A program made the position numbers and the translations under genes. Below are positions 10,793 to 22,449 of a stretch of DNA of 64,000 nucleotides, one piece after another; position 1 is the first letter of the stretch; the number at the start of each line of letters is the position of its first letter. The stretch is taken from positions 558,001 through 622,000 of the forward strand of contig RCTD01000006.1 of NCBI GenBank assembly GCA_014898415.1, given 5' to 3'. The DNA is from Stromatinia cepivora (taxonomy: Eukaryota; Ascomycota; Leotiomycetes; Helotiales; Sclerotiniaceae). The notes under the pieces were generated by a model. The model was given only the letters and a program-made list of their open reading frames with translations, did not search any database and was not told where the DNA came from.

Positions 10793-13700
10793 CTGTTTCG
10801 AGTATATAGGGGAATCGATGATTATAGTATTGTAGGAATAGAATGAAGATAAACTTTTTCTTCAAAATATTGAATACATTTTGGTATACTTCGTCGAATA
10901 CAAATTTAATATTTGTTTTAATAAATTCATTAAAAGATTTCATTATTATACTGTAATCCTTAATAAATTATCAATAAAAATTGCAAAAACCAAGGAATGA
11001 TTAAATCCCTTTCATTATTATCGAAAAGATTCAATTTTCAATTATTTCAATCTTTTCAGAATCCATTTTTATTCCTTTAATAAAGATGATAAAGCTTAAG
11101 TACTTGATATATATAATATTGAATTTATATTTCTTAAGATTCACTTATAAATTAATAACTTTTAATTATTTGAAAATTAGTTTAATATAAGTTTGATGCT
11201 TTTCTTCGTTTTCGGAATAAATTAGAATATTGTCGAAGTATACTGTATAAAAGATATCTAAGTAATCAAATAAAATATCATTTATATAATACTAATAGAT
11301 TATAAAATTATTTATTAATCTGAATAATACGATCTTATATTTGTATAATCTGTATTGGATTCGAAAGATAGTATACTTTTTCGAAATAGGATCCATTCTT
11401 ATACAATAGAAAGCTTAATAAATATCGAATTTGGTAAAGACCTTAACATCGGAAAACCGAGAAAGTATTTTATTAATCAAAGGGAAGGGATACCGATCCT
11501 TATATATCAAGGAATTCAATAATCTAAAGTCTATATAGAACTTTAAATTACTATTGAGTTTTTTGATAAATAAAATAGGTGTAGTATAAAAAGCTTGATT
11601 GAATTCAATGAAATCTTTGTTGAAATTATCTATAATATATTCTTTAACAATTTCCAATTGTTCCAAAAATATTTTGTAAAGTAGATTATAATGCAAAGCT
11701 TATTCTCCTTTGCTTTCTAATATGATTTTATAATTATAAAATCAATTAAAAGGCAAAATATTTGATTTATATTTGGAAAAGATTTAATAATATTATTGAT
11801 ATTCAAATGGTATTTCAAGTTCTGAATCGATTTCAATTAATATTCGATCGAATTTCTTTCGAATTTTTGTATTCTTGAATTCGATTAAAGCAGTTAATAT
11901 TCTCTTTTCTATATATCATTCGTTCCATCAAGAATTTATTATATTATCAAATTCTTTTAGAGTAATAATAAAGAATTCAGTTTGTTTGTCTCTTTTGTAT
12001 TCTAATTAAAACTTATCGGATTTGAGTATATATAAATCGAGGATTTCAAATGATATACAGAGAAGGCATTTATAGATCTATAATAATGGTATAATTGGTT
12101 GGAAAGAAAATGGATTGAACTTAAAAAGAATCAGGATTTCTTCTTTTTCAACAAGAATTTATATTATATTCATATTTGAAGGTTCTTATTGTATATACTC
12201 AATTGCAATTGATCTATTCAATTATAAATCTCTATGATTTCAATATTCTTCGAATTAATCATCTCATCGATCAACATCTTATTGAACTAATCGATTGATC
12301 TTCTATTTACAAAAGAATAATTAAATAATAAAGAAATTATTCGAATAGGAAATGATACAGAATCTCTCTTTAAATTATTCAAAATATCGATTGAAGTAAT
12401 CGAACTTCACTTAAATCTCTGATAACTAAAGTCTACCTAAAATAATATTATAACTTTCTAATTCAATAATAAGGAAAGAGATAAAAGATTATTCATAACT
12501 ATCGATTATTAAATTAAAAAATATGAAATAGATAATAATATAGCCTTGTATATTATTATACTCTTTAATTTCAATTGAAACTTTAAACAATATAATTCTT
12601 AATTTAAATATAAAAAATAAATAAGTAAAAAATGTAATATTAATAAAAATGAATCCATTTACTCCAAAATCAATGAATACTTTTGATCAATAAATATAAT
12701 CATTTTTCGAAAAGTTACAAAAAAGAATGAGTACTTCTTTTCCCATAAGCTTGGTTAAATCAAGAAATCTCATATCCCATATAGTGCTTAAAATGGAAAC
12801 AGAATTTAAACGTTTGATTTTAAACACTTTTCTTCTTCTAAATAAGTATTCTGTATAATTTCAATTGTAACTTTTGAATTGAAATCTTTTTCGGTATTCC
12901 GATATTCTTCAAATTCTTTTGTTTCTTTTTGTATTATCTCAATTTCATTAAGATTATCGATATAAGGCGTCGATATACATATTGTTTTAGAAAAGGAAGA
13001 AAATGATAAGCGTTTGAAATTCGAATAGTTATTAGATGTAATAGGGTTAGTGTATCTGAAAGGGGTATTCCAAAATGGAAATGGTTTTAAGAATATAAAG
13101 GTTTCAAAATTGAAATTGTTAAAGTTTCGAGAGAGTTGTAAGGGGTTCATAATAATTATTGGTTTGCAAATAGTTATAAAGATTTCTTAATTAATATAAT
13201 ATTAATTTCGTTTTTATAACGAAATTTCGTTTTGATTTATTTTAATAAATATATTTGTAAATTCTTTTATAGTTTTATAATCCTTGATAGATATTGTTAT
13301 TATTTATAAAAGAAAACCGGAAATCTTTTATTTGAAATCCCTAAATAGAATTTTATTATCAATAATCTTTATTTGGGTAGTAAATAATCTGAACTTTTTA
13401 TATTATTTTAGAAAATTGTTATATCGAATTATATTAGATATAATCTATATTTCATATTAAAAATAAATATTATCAATTTCGATCGGATTCCGATAAATCG
13501 CTACAAATTATTCGATTAATTCGAATACTGTGAATCAGGGTATTTGTACATAAAGAATATGACAATGTGTTTGTACTTCCGATTCGGTTTGATCAATTAC
13601 GTATACACGGTGTTGCATTTTATTCTTAAATAATGTAGTATACAATTCGAATCGTTCTATAACTAATAATTGCTACAAACTAACTTTAAATTCAATACTA

Positions 13701-14812
13701 TCATTAAATTTAGTAATAAGATTTGTAGATTTTGATACATATATATCTTGCTGTGAGTTATAATTGGTATAAGAATACAATCTTGACCGATTAGATTGGT
13801 TTCTTGAATAAAGGGATCCTTGATTATTAAATGAATTGTTACTTCCTAAAAAAGAAGGAGATTTATCGAAGGACTTTGGGTAATTAGATTGTTTAATTAA
13901 AATTTTCTTCCTTTGATTTCGGGATCTTCGGGTTTGTTTGAATAAAGATCTTTGAATTTCGATTGAAAGAATAAAAGAAATCCTAGGTACTATTGTTGAT
14001 CTAAATACCTATATAGATATTACTTGGGGTTTAAAAGAAGATTGTATTATTGCAAAACTCGTTATCATTATAACTTTCAATTATCGATTCTCCTTTTTCA
14101 AATTTATAACCATTATATAAAGATCTTGTAATTATAATAATGATTCAGAAAAAGCAATTGAATTGTTAAAAGTATTAGCTTTATATATTAAAATCTTCTT
14201 TTTACTAATCTTCTTTCTTCTAATAATAACATTATCCAATCCTATATTTATATTTTCTTTGAAGAGTTGTTGAAATAATTAAGGAAAAGGAAAGGGTTCC
14301 TCAGAATATACTTTCGAAGATTCGGAATATACAGAAGAAGGAATTTATTGCATTGTGAAAGTGATGATACACTTCTAAAAATGTTTATATCTTTGTCGAT
14401 TAGATCAGAATAGATCTTCTTCCTTTGAATATAACATTCGTAAAAATTCATCTAAAAAAGTATTATTAAAGTAAGGTATTATTTGGAAGGCCATCAAATA
14501 ACCGAATACTTGTAAATAAATTATAGATAATATAATATACAAGAACTATAATAGAACTAAATAAATAAGATCAATTATATTCTTTAGAATCTATAACTAA
14601 AGAATTATAACTCATAAAGAACAACTAGATATATATATACAAATACCTATTTATGAATTACAGAATTATACATATACATTATTAAAATTACCATTTTACT
14701 ATATTAAATCGTATAATTCGTAACACATACATATAAATGATCAACTCATAAATTGATATAGGAGATAAAAGATATCACATGGTTAGCCTCCTGTGGTTCA
14801 CGATTCGTGACA
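10793..14812 (-). mobile_element. Element B, 5' half: older Ty3/gypsy element up to RNase H
   Basis: On the minus strand, 11696-11415 is an open piece of reverse transcriptase with TTPILFIKK, FYIDFRLLN and KDRYPFPLI, the classical gypsy RT fingers. Next come FRIQYRLYKYKIVLF and YFDNILIYSENEE near 11250, where the YxDD catalytic motif has become FDN. RNase H starts near 10850 (PYILETDT) and stops at the element A insertion. Upstream, 13150-12806 and 14451-14248 are open frames in the gag/protease region with no clear motif. The outer end at 14812 is placed because the minus strand there starts TGTCACGAATCG, like other LTR starts in this window, and composition changes just beyond it. The inner end of that LTR is not resolved. 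Confidence 0.75.
10860..11696 (-). pseudogene. Element B reverse transcriptase (degraded)
   Basis: The best-preserved pol piece of element B. Codons from 11696 give LEIVKEYIIDNF, the TTPILFIKK strand, DFRLLN, and FPLINKILSRFSDVKVFTKFD, matching gypsy RT palm and fingers. The catalytic motif near 11250 reads YFDN, not Y.DD, so one metal-binding Asp is lost by a G-to-A change. The RT thumb and the RT/RNase H connection follow to 10860. Later in-frame stops are TAA or TAG. Confidence 0.8.
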
Positions 14813-15645
14813 ATTCGCTTCCTCTTTCATTCGAACATTTTCATTATTTTCTTAAATATAATAGAATAATTATAATAAATCTTTAAATTTGATAATAATA
14901 AGGGTTTTGTAAAGAGGGGGAAAGGGAGGGGAGGGAAGAGGAGAGGAGGAAAGGAGAGGAAGGATAAATTTCAGAAAGTATATAGTGGAATATTGAAGGT
15001 ATTGTAGCTTAATCATCCAATTTGAAAATTATTCATCAATTTTGAAGCTATTCGCACTAAAATCTTGTTGCACATTAATATCTCATTACATGTTTTGAAT
15101 AAGTCATAATCTCAAAAATAGTTCCTTTACAATTCCTCGATCAATAAATCATTGATTGATATCCCACTTCACAATAGCATGGGGTCATCATGGTTATCAT
15201 TGGCATGGATAGATAGCAACGTGGGGTTGGTTGGCTGAATTTCGCAACCAATTGACACAAGATATATATATATATCTTCCTCTTTGCTTTCTGACACAAT
15301 GCAGGAGGAGCATTGATGTCCAAATCCCAAACTTGAGACTATTCATATATCAAAAAGGTCTCCCTGCAGTGCGTCTATAGCGCGTAGATGCATGTCTTTA
15401 TATAGTGTCCAATATCATTACACTCTAAATTTATCATTGAAGTTGGTGCAAGTGTCAAGTCCCTTTTTTAAAACCAACTTCAGCGCTTCCAGCTCAACAA
15501 AAAATAAACTACACCGCCCTGGCAAAATCGTCATAAGAGAAGCTTCAAATTTATTATGACCTGATAATCCTCAAAATATTTTATTTCTACAAACGCAAAT
15601 TGACTCTCTCCATTCTCCCATTCACACATCATCACATCATTAAGA
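14813..15645. other. Transposon/gene boundary with polypurine tract
   Basis: The first 100 bp remain A+T-rich; 14917-14965 is an almost pure G/A run of about 50 bases (GGGGGAAAGGGAGGGGAGG and onward). After about 15100 the composition becomes normal. The final 150 bp carry pyrimidine-rich sequence ahead of the ATG at 15646 and are the likely promoter and 5' leader of the hydroxylase gene. No gene is visible; the small minus-strand frames at 15141 and 15531 have no supporting features. Confidence 0.5.
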
Positions 15646-17767
15646 ATGAAGCGCAAGGCAGATACTCTATCCAATGGCCAAAATGGCAAAAGTATCCTGA
15701 AGAAACGTGCAAAGAAGTGTATGCTTTCCATCGACTTTTCCCTACCTGCCCCATGAACTGACTATATCTTGTGTTGCAGCATTATCGGATGAAGATGCAA
15801 GGAAAGCTTTTAGAAAGGGACTATTCGATAAAGAGGTTCTTAAGAAATATACAAAGGAATATGCCAACTCGGAACCATATAAACACCAAGTTATCAGTCC
15901 ATTAATCGATGATGCTCTTCTCCGCAGCGTCCGCAACGAAATTCGAGAAAATGTTCACTTTACACCTAAAGAGACGGATATTTATAAAATTCATCAATCG
16001 GGAGACTTGGCAAATTTGGATGGTTTGGATGATGGTGCGCTGGAGAAATTGCCTTCCTTACTCAGGCTGCGAGATGCATTGTACTCATCTTCGTTTCGAA
16101 AATATGTTGCGAACATTACGGGCTCTGGAGAATTGAGTGGGAGGAAAACGGATATGGCTATCAATGTTTATACGCCAGGTTGCCATCTGTTGTGTCATGA
16201 TGATGTGATTGGGAGTCGGAAAGTCAGTTACATTTTGTATTTGACTGATCCGGATGTGGCTTGGAAAGAGGAATGGGGCGGTGCTTTGAGGTTGTTTCCT
16301 ACCAAAGAGTTTGAGGATGATGGTGTGAAAACTATTACTCCTAGTCCCGATACTTCGAAGATTATTCCGCCGGCATGGAATCAATTGAGTTTCTTTGCTG
16401 TTCAACCTGGTCAGAGTTTCCACGATGTCGAGGAGGTGTATCATGCCGCAAGCAAAGAACAATTGGAGAAAGATGGTGGTCGAATTAGAATGGCTGTTAG
16501 TGGATGGTTTCATATTCCTCAAATTGGAGAGGAGGGATATGTGAAGGGAGCTGAAGAGAAATGGGGGAAGAATAGCAGTTTGATGCAATTGCAGGGCAAT
16601 CCAGATAAATACGACTTCCCAAAAGAAGAGCCAATTACTGTGGTGGAATCTACTGCTGATAATTCTGAGGAGAATGGCCTTGAAGAGGCCGATTTGGATT
16701 TCTTACTAAAATACATGGCACCCACTTACCTTACACCGGATACCTTGGAGCAAGTTGCCGAACGTTTTGAAGAGGAGTCGAGTGTTACTCTCAATGGTCT
16801 CCTATCGGTCAAGTTCTCGGCCAAAGTACGAGAATATGTTGAAGCACAAGAGGCTGCAGGTCTACCAGAAAGCACCGCGGAAATCGAGAAAGGCTCCTGG
16901 AAAGTTGCTAAACCACCTCACAAACATCGTTTCCTTTATCAACAACCATCTGATCCTCAAGGCCCCGATAGCAAAAGGGAGATGAACCCGATTGAAGAGA
17001 TCCTTAATGTTCTACTTCCAAGTACTCAATTTCGAAAATGGCTTGAGATTGCTACTTTATGTCAAATTGAGAATTACGATCTCCTGGCACGCAGATTTCG
17101 CAAGGGTTCAGATTATGCTCTTGCCAAAAATTACGAGGGTAAGCCAAGACTAGAAGTTGATTTGGGATTGACGCCTACAACTGGATGGGGAGATGATGGT
17201 AATGATGACGAAGAAAATGAAGATAATGAGGGTGATCATGACGAAGAAGAAGAGGAAGAGGAAGAGGAAGAGGAAGAGGAAGAGGAAGAGGAAGCCAAAC
17301 CAAAATCCAAGTCCAAGGGGAAAGAAAAGTCAAAAGGAAAGAAAAAGGCACCAGAGCCTAAAAAAGAATCTGGGCCTGAACCCGAGGAAGAAGATGATGT
17401 TGGAGGTCATTTAGTATTCATGGCAGGCGACGATGAAAATGACGAAGATGCAGCAATTTACAAAGCTGCTGGGGAGGAAGAAGACGATGGAGTTCTTTTT
17501 ACCATGCCGGCTTCATGGAATAAAATGAACATTGTCTTGAGAGATAGTGGTGTGTTGAAGTTCGTCAAGTATGTTAGCAAAAATGCAAAAGGAGATCGAT
17601 GGGATATCAGCGGTGCTTTTGGGGTTAAACAAGAAGAAGATGATGAGGAAGAAAATGATGGCGAAGAAAAATCTTCACAAGAGACACAAGTCTCACTGGA
17701 AGATTCCGATGAAGAAGGGACCTTTAATGGTTTCCCTGACTCGGACCCCGACAGCGATTCGGATTAG
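15646..17767 (+). CDS. ofd1: Prolyl 3,4-dihydroxylase, Ofd1/Tpa1 family
   Basis: It is a 2-oxoglutarate/Fe(II) dioxygenase. In yeast Tpa1 hydroxylates a proline of ribosomal protein uS12 and affects translation termination; in fission yeast Ofd1 also controls the sterol/oxygen factor Sre1. There are two exons, 15646-15718 and 15780-17767; the 61-bp intron has a CTGAC branch site. The 686-residue protein has a basic N-terminus. The jelly-roll domain (about 60-275) has iron ligands H164, D166 (LLCHDDVIGSRKVSY) and H239 (QSFHDVEEVY) and the 2-oxoglutarate arginine in RIRMAVSGWF. The C-terminal Ofd1 domain (about 340-665) is split by an acidic Glu run and a Lys-rich stretch (about 505-575). The start is set by the intron: the plus-strand frame from 15707 lies partly within it. 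It stands alone next to the transposon block. The family assignment is strong. Confidence 0.93.
15719..15779 (+). other. Intron of the Ofd1/Tpa1 gene (61 bp)
   Basis: GTATGC donor, CTGAC branch site 18 bases before the end, TTGCAG acceptor. Removing it joins the basic N-terminus (MKRKADTLSNGQ) to LSDEDARKAF in one frame. Confidence 0.9.
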
Positions 17768-18590
17768 TGTAATGAGGGCTCTACGCCCGTTCAATTTTGT
17801 TTCAATGATAGGATACCCATCTTGGTCCGGTCTCACATATTATCATATTCTTGTCACATGTGGAGTCATCTATGGATAATAATGTACTCTATTGCGGATA
17901 CGAAATTCGTGTCAAGTTAGCATTGACGTATTTCAACGTATCAAATGAATGGAAAATAGTCTATCAACTTTTTTGTTGCACATCGAAGTGCATTTCGCAT
18001 TCGTTTATGAGAACAACGTGGAGTCTCATAAGTCTAATTTGTGGGTGACTTATCCTAGGCTGAAGTAAACGCCGAAATAGATGTGCAATGTGCAATAGCC
18101 TGGAGGAAAGGGGCATCTTCAGCAGGCGGGATCTGCAAACCATGCGATTCATGTTCGTAGTTCATGCACGTTGACACATATTGGTGTTTGGTCACACAAC
18201 ATCCCCATGTATCACAAGTCGAACTCAATAGTTTGGTCTATAGGTAGGTAGGTATGCCAAACAAACAAACATTCATTTTCACTTGCTCATCTTGAATTCT
18301 ATCTACCTGCCTACTTCAATTTAACCATACTTTTTTGAAATCGAATCCATTATCAAGCATTTTTTCAAATATTTTCATTTAAGATTATCCCTTCCACCCG
18401 CCAGCATCCATCATTATTCATTCATCCGCACTAATAAATCAATCAATCACAAACCTTAATGCATTATCTTATTTACCTATCTGCCTGATCAAAATTAGCG
18501 AATGCGAAAGAGCCCTTTCGGTGATTACATATAAATAAAATTTATAAACCGACCAATAAGAAGCATACAGAGTAGCCCATACAATCACCG
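17768..18590. other. 3' flank of Ofd1 gene, no gene seen
   Basis: Ordinary composition. Short frames on both strands lack codon structure or motifs. It contains likely 3' untranslated sequence and then pyrimidine-rich spacer. Confidence 0.4.
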
Positions 18591-19150
18591 AAGAATCTGA
18601 AACAATTTGAATATAACTTTAATATAAAATAACATTTCGATCTTTATTTAATTCTTTAATTAATAATTAAAATCTATTAATAATCAGAACTTTTTGAGAT
18701 CGATTCAATAAATAGAATTGAATCTTTTGATTATTTTTATATATATATCATTATTATTATTTTATTCGATTAAATATATATATATCGTTGAAACTTAAAA
18801 AATAGTATCTTAAAAATATAACATTTTATAATATTAAACACTTTATTTTTTTTAAATTCGATAATTATAATCTTTTTTAATAAATCAATTAATACTTTGA
18901 AGATAATATTAATCAAGAGATCTTTAAGATATCAATTAATTCATTGAAAAAGATTATGATTATTGAATTTGAAAAAATAAGATATTTATAATTCTAAATA
19001 ATAATATTCCCTATCTTTCTATTATTCTATTATTATCTATTTTTCTATTTAAAAAATGTTATTCTAATATTTTTCTGATTGGTTTAATTCTCTTTATATA
19101 AATAGATTCTTCAGAAAAGATTGTAATTTGTTGATTTTGAAGAGATTGAG
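18591..19150. other. Small A+T-rich island, probable RIP relic
   Basis: About 560 bp of almost pure A+T sequence with TATA and AATT runs, closely like the texture of the transposon block at 1-14812 and unlike its flanks. No LTR, coding motif or target duplication is recognisable. Most likely a fragment of a repeat mutated beyond recognition; this is inference from composition alone. Confidence 0.5.
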
Positions 19151-21041
19151 TGTTTTAAAATGGATCAGTTATTCGATCGACCTGATATTTCAGGCATTTC
19201 ATTTCGAATAATGAAAATGACCTTTCCCATCACCATCACAACTCAACTCCTCTCATCTCCTAGTAATTCCTATAGTCTTGCATACTCCTGTATACTCCTA
19301 TCTCGTATATTGAATAGAATAGCTTTTCAAACTTCTGAAAAACTTAATTCCGATATCATTTTCCCTTCAAAATATCAATATCATCCATACCGATAGCATA
19401 CCCCCAATGCCACTGACGCAATTGGCAGATTTGTAGTATATTCAATTCGAATAGGAGATTCGATCGATACTATTTTCAAGATTAGTATGTGATTATTGAG
19501 ATTATTGTGATTGATGATTCAAAACAAGAGATATTGAGGGAATAAAATGAATAATAGGATTTCAAATCAATTATATAATTCAGAAATTCCGGGCAGATTC
19601 AGTAAATACTAGAAAATAAGGGCTTTCGAATAATATAATTTTTTCCCCGATATATTATAGTTGAAAGGGATATATATACCTTCGAAGAGCTTTCACCAAA
19701 CATTTTGAATTCCTTACCAAAAATACAACCAAATTTTCTAAGATCCTTTAAAAGATTAAAGTTCTCTGAATTCTGATTGATTTAATTATAGTTCATTTCT
19801 AATTACCATATAATTAATAAAAAACCATGCATTTTATCATAATATGATACTAAAATACAGAATGTAAAATCGAACCAGAGGTCTGAATGTGTGTATTCCG
19901 AGGTTCGGGCTGTTGAATCACGTGAAATTGCCACTTTAAATAGGTATAGAGTGTGGTTTTGTTGCATATCTTAAAAATGATGATGTTGGAAAAATTGAGA
20001 TATTGGAAGGGAGAGGGGGTTTCACCGCTTTCTTTTTCTGCGGGCAGAATTTGTGGGCTGAAATGGAAATGAGGAATTATACTATTTCCTCAACTTCATA
20101 TGAGAATAAGGCTTGTGAGTCGTAACTTTGGGTATATAGATCTGACTTTGAGGTAGGAAGGACCTCGGGAGGATATGAATTACAGCCGGAGCAAACACCT
20201 GTTCCGAATCCGAATCCGAAAGATATGAAGCTGTAGCGGCAACGGACCGATATTCATTCCTTTCCGCTGGTGGAGGGCATGCTACGGCCTCAACTCCCTT
20301 TCGCATTCGGATTCGGATTCCCATGGTATTTTTCACTCTGCCGACGTGATGAGTTTGTATATGGGGATGAAAATTGATGAGAATGCGAGGTGATTATCCT
20401 CTGAAGAACAGATGGATTTGTGAGGTAAAACTTTCCCATCTGAGTTGCATTCATCAGACTCCGTGCTTGTAACAGATTACTGCCGGAGTATGCGTTGAAT
20501 TGTGGCTTGCAATTGGAGGTTATCATATAGAAGTCATATGGGAGACCTTTTACTCAGATGTTGCCTAGATCTACTAAGTATTCTTATACACATTATCATT
20601 TTATTTGATCGTTATCATTTATATGTTCCATAGCGCTAAAGATGACGATATCGTATCTGGGTGGAACATAACTCTTCCTAACAGCATGGATTGTATACTA
20701 GGTATACGTGGATTAAGAATAAAGTGAGTTGGATGAGAATGAGAAGGTTTGGAAGGGAAAATGGATGTGAGAAGCTGAAATTATTGAAGAATCGTTTTCC
20801 TGGTGGAGTAGAGAGGTGCGTGGAGTTGTTGAAGTTTAAGAAGGGTATTTATGATTTTTCTGTGGTTTTGAGTATCTGTGAAACGAGGATTGGGATGGAA
20901 GGTTAGTCTACTTTGAAATATGTTTGGCTTTGGATTATCGTTTATCGATGTTTATATTTGCGGAGACATTACAAGTCTGAATGATCTTCATACATGCATG
21001 TTCTTCCATGAACTCCTATATATCTTCTTCAGTTTATCATC
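19151..21041. other. Gene-poor spacer
   Basis: A graded A+T-rich zone to about 19900, then ordinary sequence. Short frames at 19160, 20082, 20290 and 20691 have no recognisable motif and no conserved-looking composition. I see no gene here. Confidence 0.4.
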
Positions 21042-21985
21042 ATGGCTCGCAAGTTTAAGCATATATACCTAGGTATGGATATCCTCGATGATCACCTACG
21101 AGCACGATATCTAGAAATGGGCGTTGGAACCTGCGTATAGACTCTTCAACCCATTCTACCATATCATAATATGCATCTCCAACCCAGAAAACATACAAGC
21201 GATCCTCGCCACAAAATTCCACGACTTCGAATTAGGTCCCAGCAGAAGTCAAAACATGTTCGAAATTTCGAATGACTTGGACACCGAATCTTCACCAAGG
21301 ATGCTGAAGCATGGACTACAAACAACCGCTCCAACCCCAATTCTCCCGTAATCAAATAAGTCAGTGATCTCAAAGCCACAGACCACCCATCACCTGCAAA
21401 TTCTCTACCGAGCCCCCCCACAATCAACTTCTGAATCGGTGGACCTCCTCCCTCCTTCTCCGTTTCACAATGGATATCAGTACCGAGTTTCTCTTCGTTC
21501 GGAAAATCAGTCAATATGTAGTCAAACTACCGCTCTCCAATCCATCGATCCAGGTAACAACACGAAAGAACTACCAGCCGAAGAGAAATTCGGAAAAGCA
21601 ATGTCCTAATCCCAAGACTCCATTATCTTCCCCGTGCGACTCTTTAAATTCTGGTGGCTATGTAGCCCACTCCCGAAAATTTCTTGACGCCTGCCTGTCA
21701 AATATGTAAAGATTTTTCCGCCAATCTCGTCCAAATAGCTCTGAATTCCACTTCCACTTCCACTTCCACTTCCACTTCCACTTCCACTTCCACTTCCATC
21801 CACACATTCATCCCCCTCTCCCACATCCTCTGAATCTCCACTCTCCAAAAAACAAAAATACATCCATCCTCCTCAACGCCCTCACATCATATCCCACCCG
21901 CCAAAATCCCACCAAACACTTCACCTCCTCCTCTCAGGACGCAACACCACAGCCATCCTCCTAACCTCATTCTGAAGTTGTATGA
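21042..21985 (+). pseudogene. CYP52-like cytochrome P450 pseudogene (truncated)
   Basis: All three plus frames together give the middle of an n-alkane/fatty-acid hydroxylase of the CYP52 clan. The order is MARKFKHIYLGMDILDDHL (N-terminal linker), IQAILATKFHDFELGPSR (21200-21245), GHRIFTKDAEAW (helix C start, near 21290), ISDLKATDH (21362), FTMDISTEFLFGKSVNM (near 21465-21520), LFKFWWL and EFLDAC-like pieces near 21640-21690, then LLLSGRNTTAILLTSF (near 21930-21970), a relic of the helix I AGRDTT motif. The ExxR helix K and the heme-binding Cys are absent, so the gene is cut off at about 21985. Frames change at least four times and a 6-bp microsatellite (21747-21797) sits inside. Intact members are membrane-bound ER monooxygenases. 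Unlike the transposons, it decays by indels and its G+C is normal. Confidence 0.8.
21747..21797. repeat. Hexanucleotide repeat (TTCCAC)n
   Basis: About eight uninterrupted copies of TTCCAC within the P450 pseudogene. In the sense frame it reads as a Ser-Thr run, in the antisense frame as Gly-Ser. Confidence 0.95.
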
Positions 21986-22449
21986 GAAAAAGTTGGATTG
22001 TAGTGCGCTCTGCTAAGTAGGTCGCCATTCTATCCGTTAAACTTAGCTGGTTTTATCACATGGAACTTTAGTGTTTGTGTATTATGGCGAGGAAGATTTA
22101 TAATGCGTTAAAGGTAAATATAAGGAGAAAGAATGGGAATTTTGTTATCTTATGTCAATTGAAAGAATTACATATAATCACTAGCTAATTCTATGGAACT
22201 AGCCGGGTAATCCAAATCTAAGTCAATATATAGAGAAGGAAACCTAAAGCTGCAATGCGTGCATCCGTAAACTGCCTTCCAAAACGCCATGCTATACCTC
22301 CTATCCAGAATTCATTCATAACCTCGTATTCATGCTTTCGTTCATATGCTCTTAACGCCGCCCTATCCTATGCATGCCGAAAAGTATAAAGTGCAAAAAC
22401 TCCTTCCCAAATATCTGTCTTGTTGGCCATTGGCATTTCGGCTCCTTTC
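21986..22449. other. Spacer with 3' end of the following minus-strand gene
   Basis: No coding frame with support. It probably holds the 3' untranslated region of the gene that ends at 22450. No tRNA-like fold was convincing. Confidence 0.4.

Noticed and set aside
15707..15781. Alternative start for the Ofd1 gene at the ATG near 15720
   Set aside because: It lies within the intron with clear donor, branch site and acceptor; the upstream ATG at 15646 gives the spliced frame.
17193..17414. Plus-strand frame rich in Lys/Arg runs
   Set aside because: It is the shifted reading of the Glu repeat in the Ofd1 gene.
20082..20526. Two minus-strand frames of about 80 codons
   Set aside because: No motif, no intron that would join them and no similarity I recognise.
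22000..22080. Possible tRNA-like hairpins
   Set aside because: No acceptor stem pairing and no B-box (GGTTCGAATCC-type) sequence.
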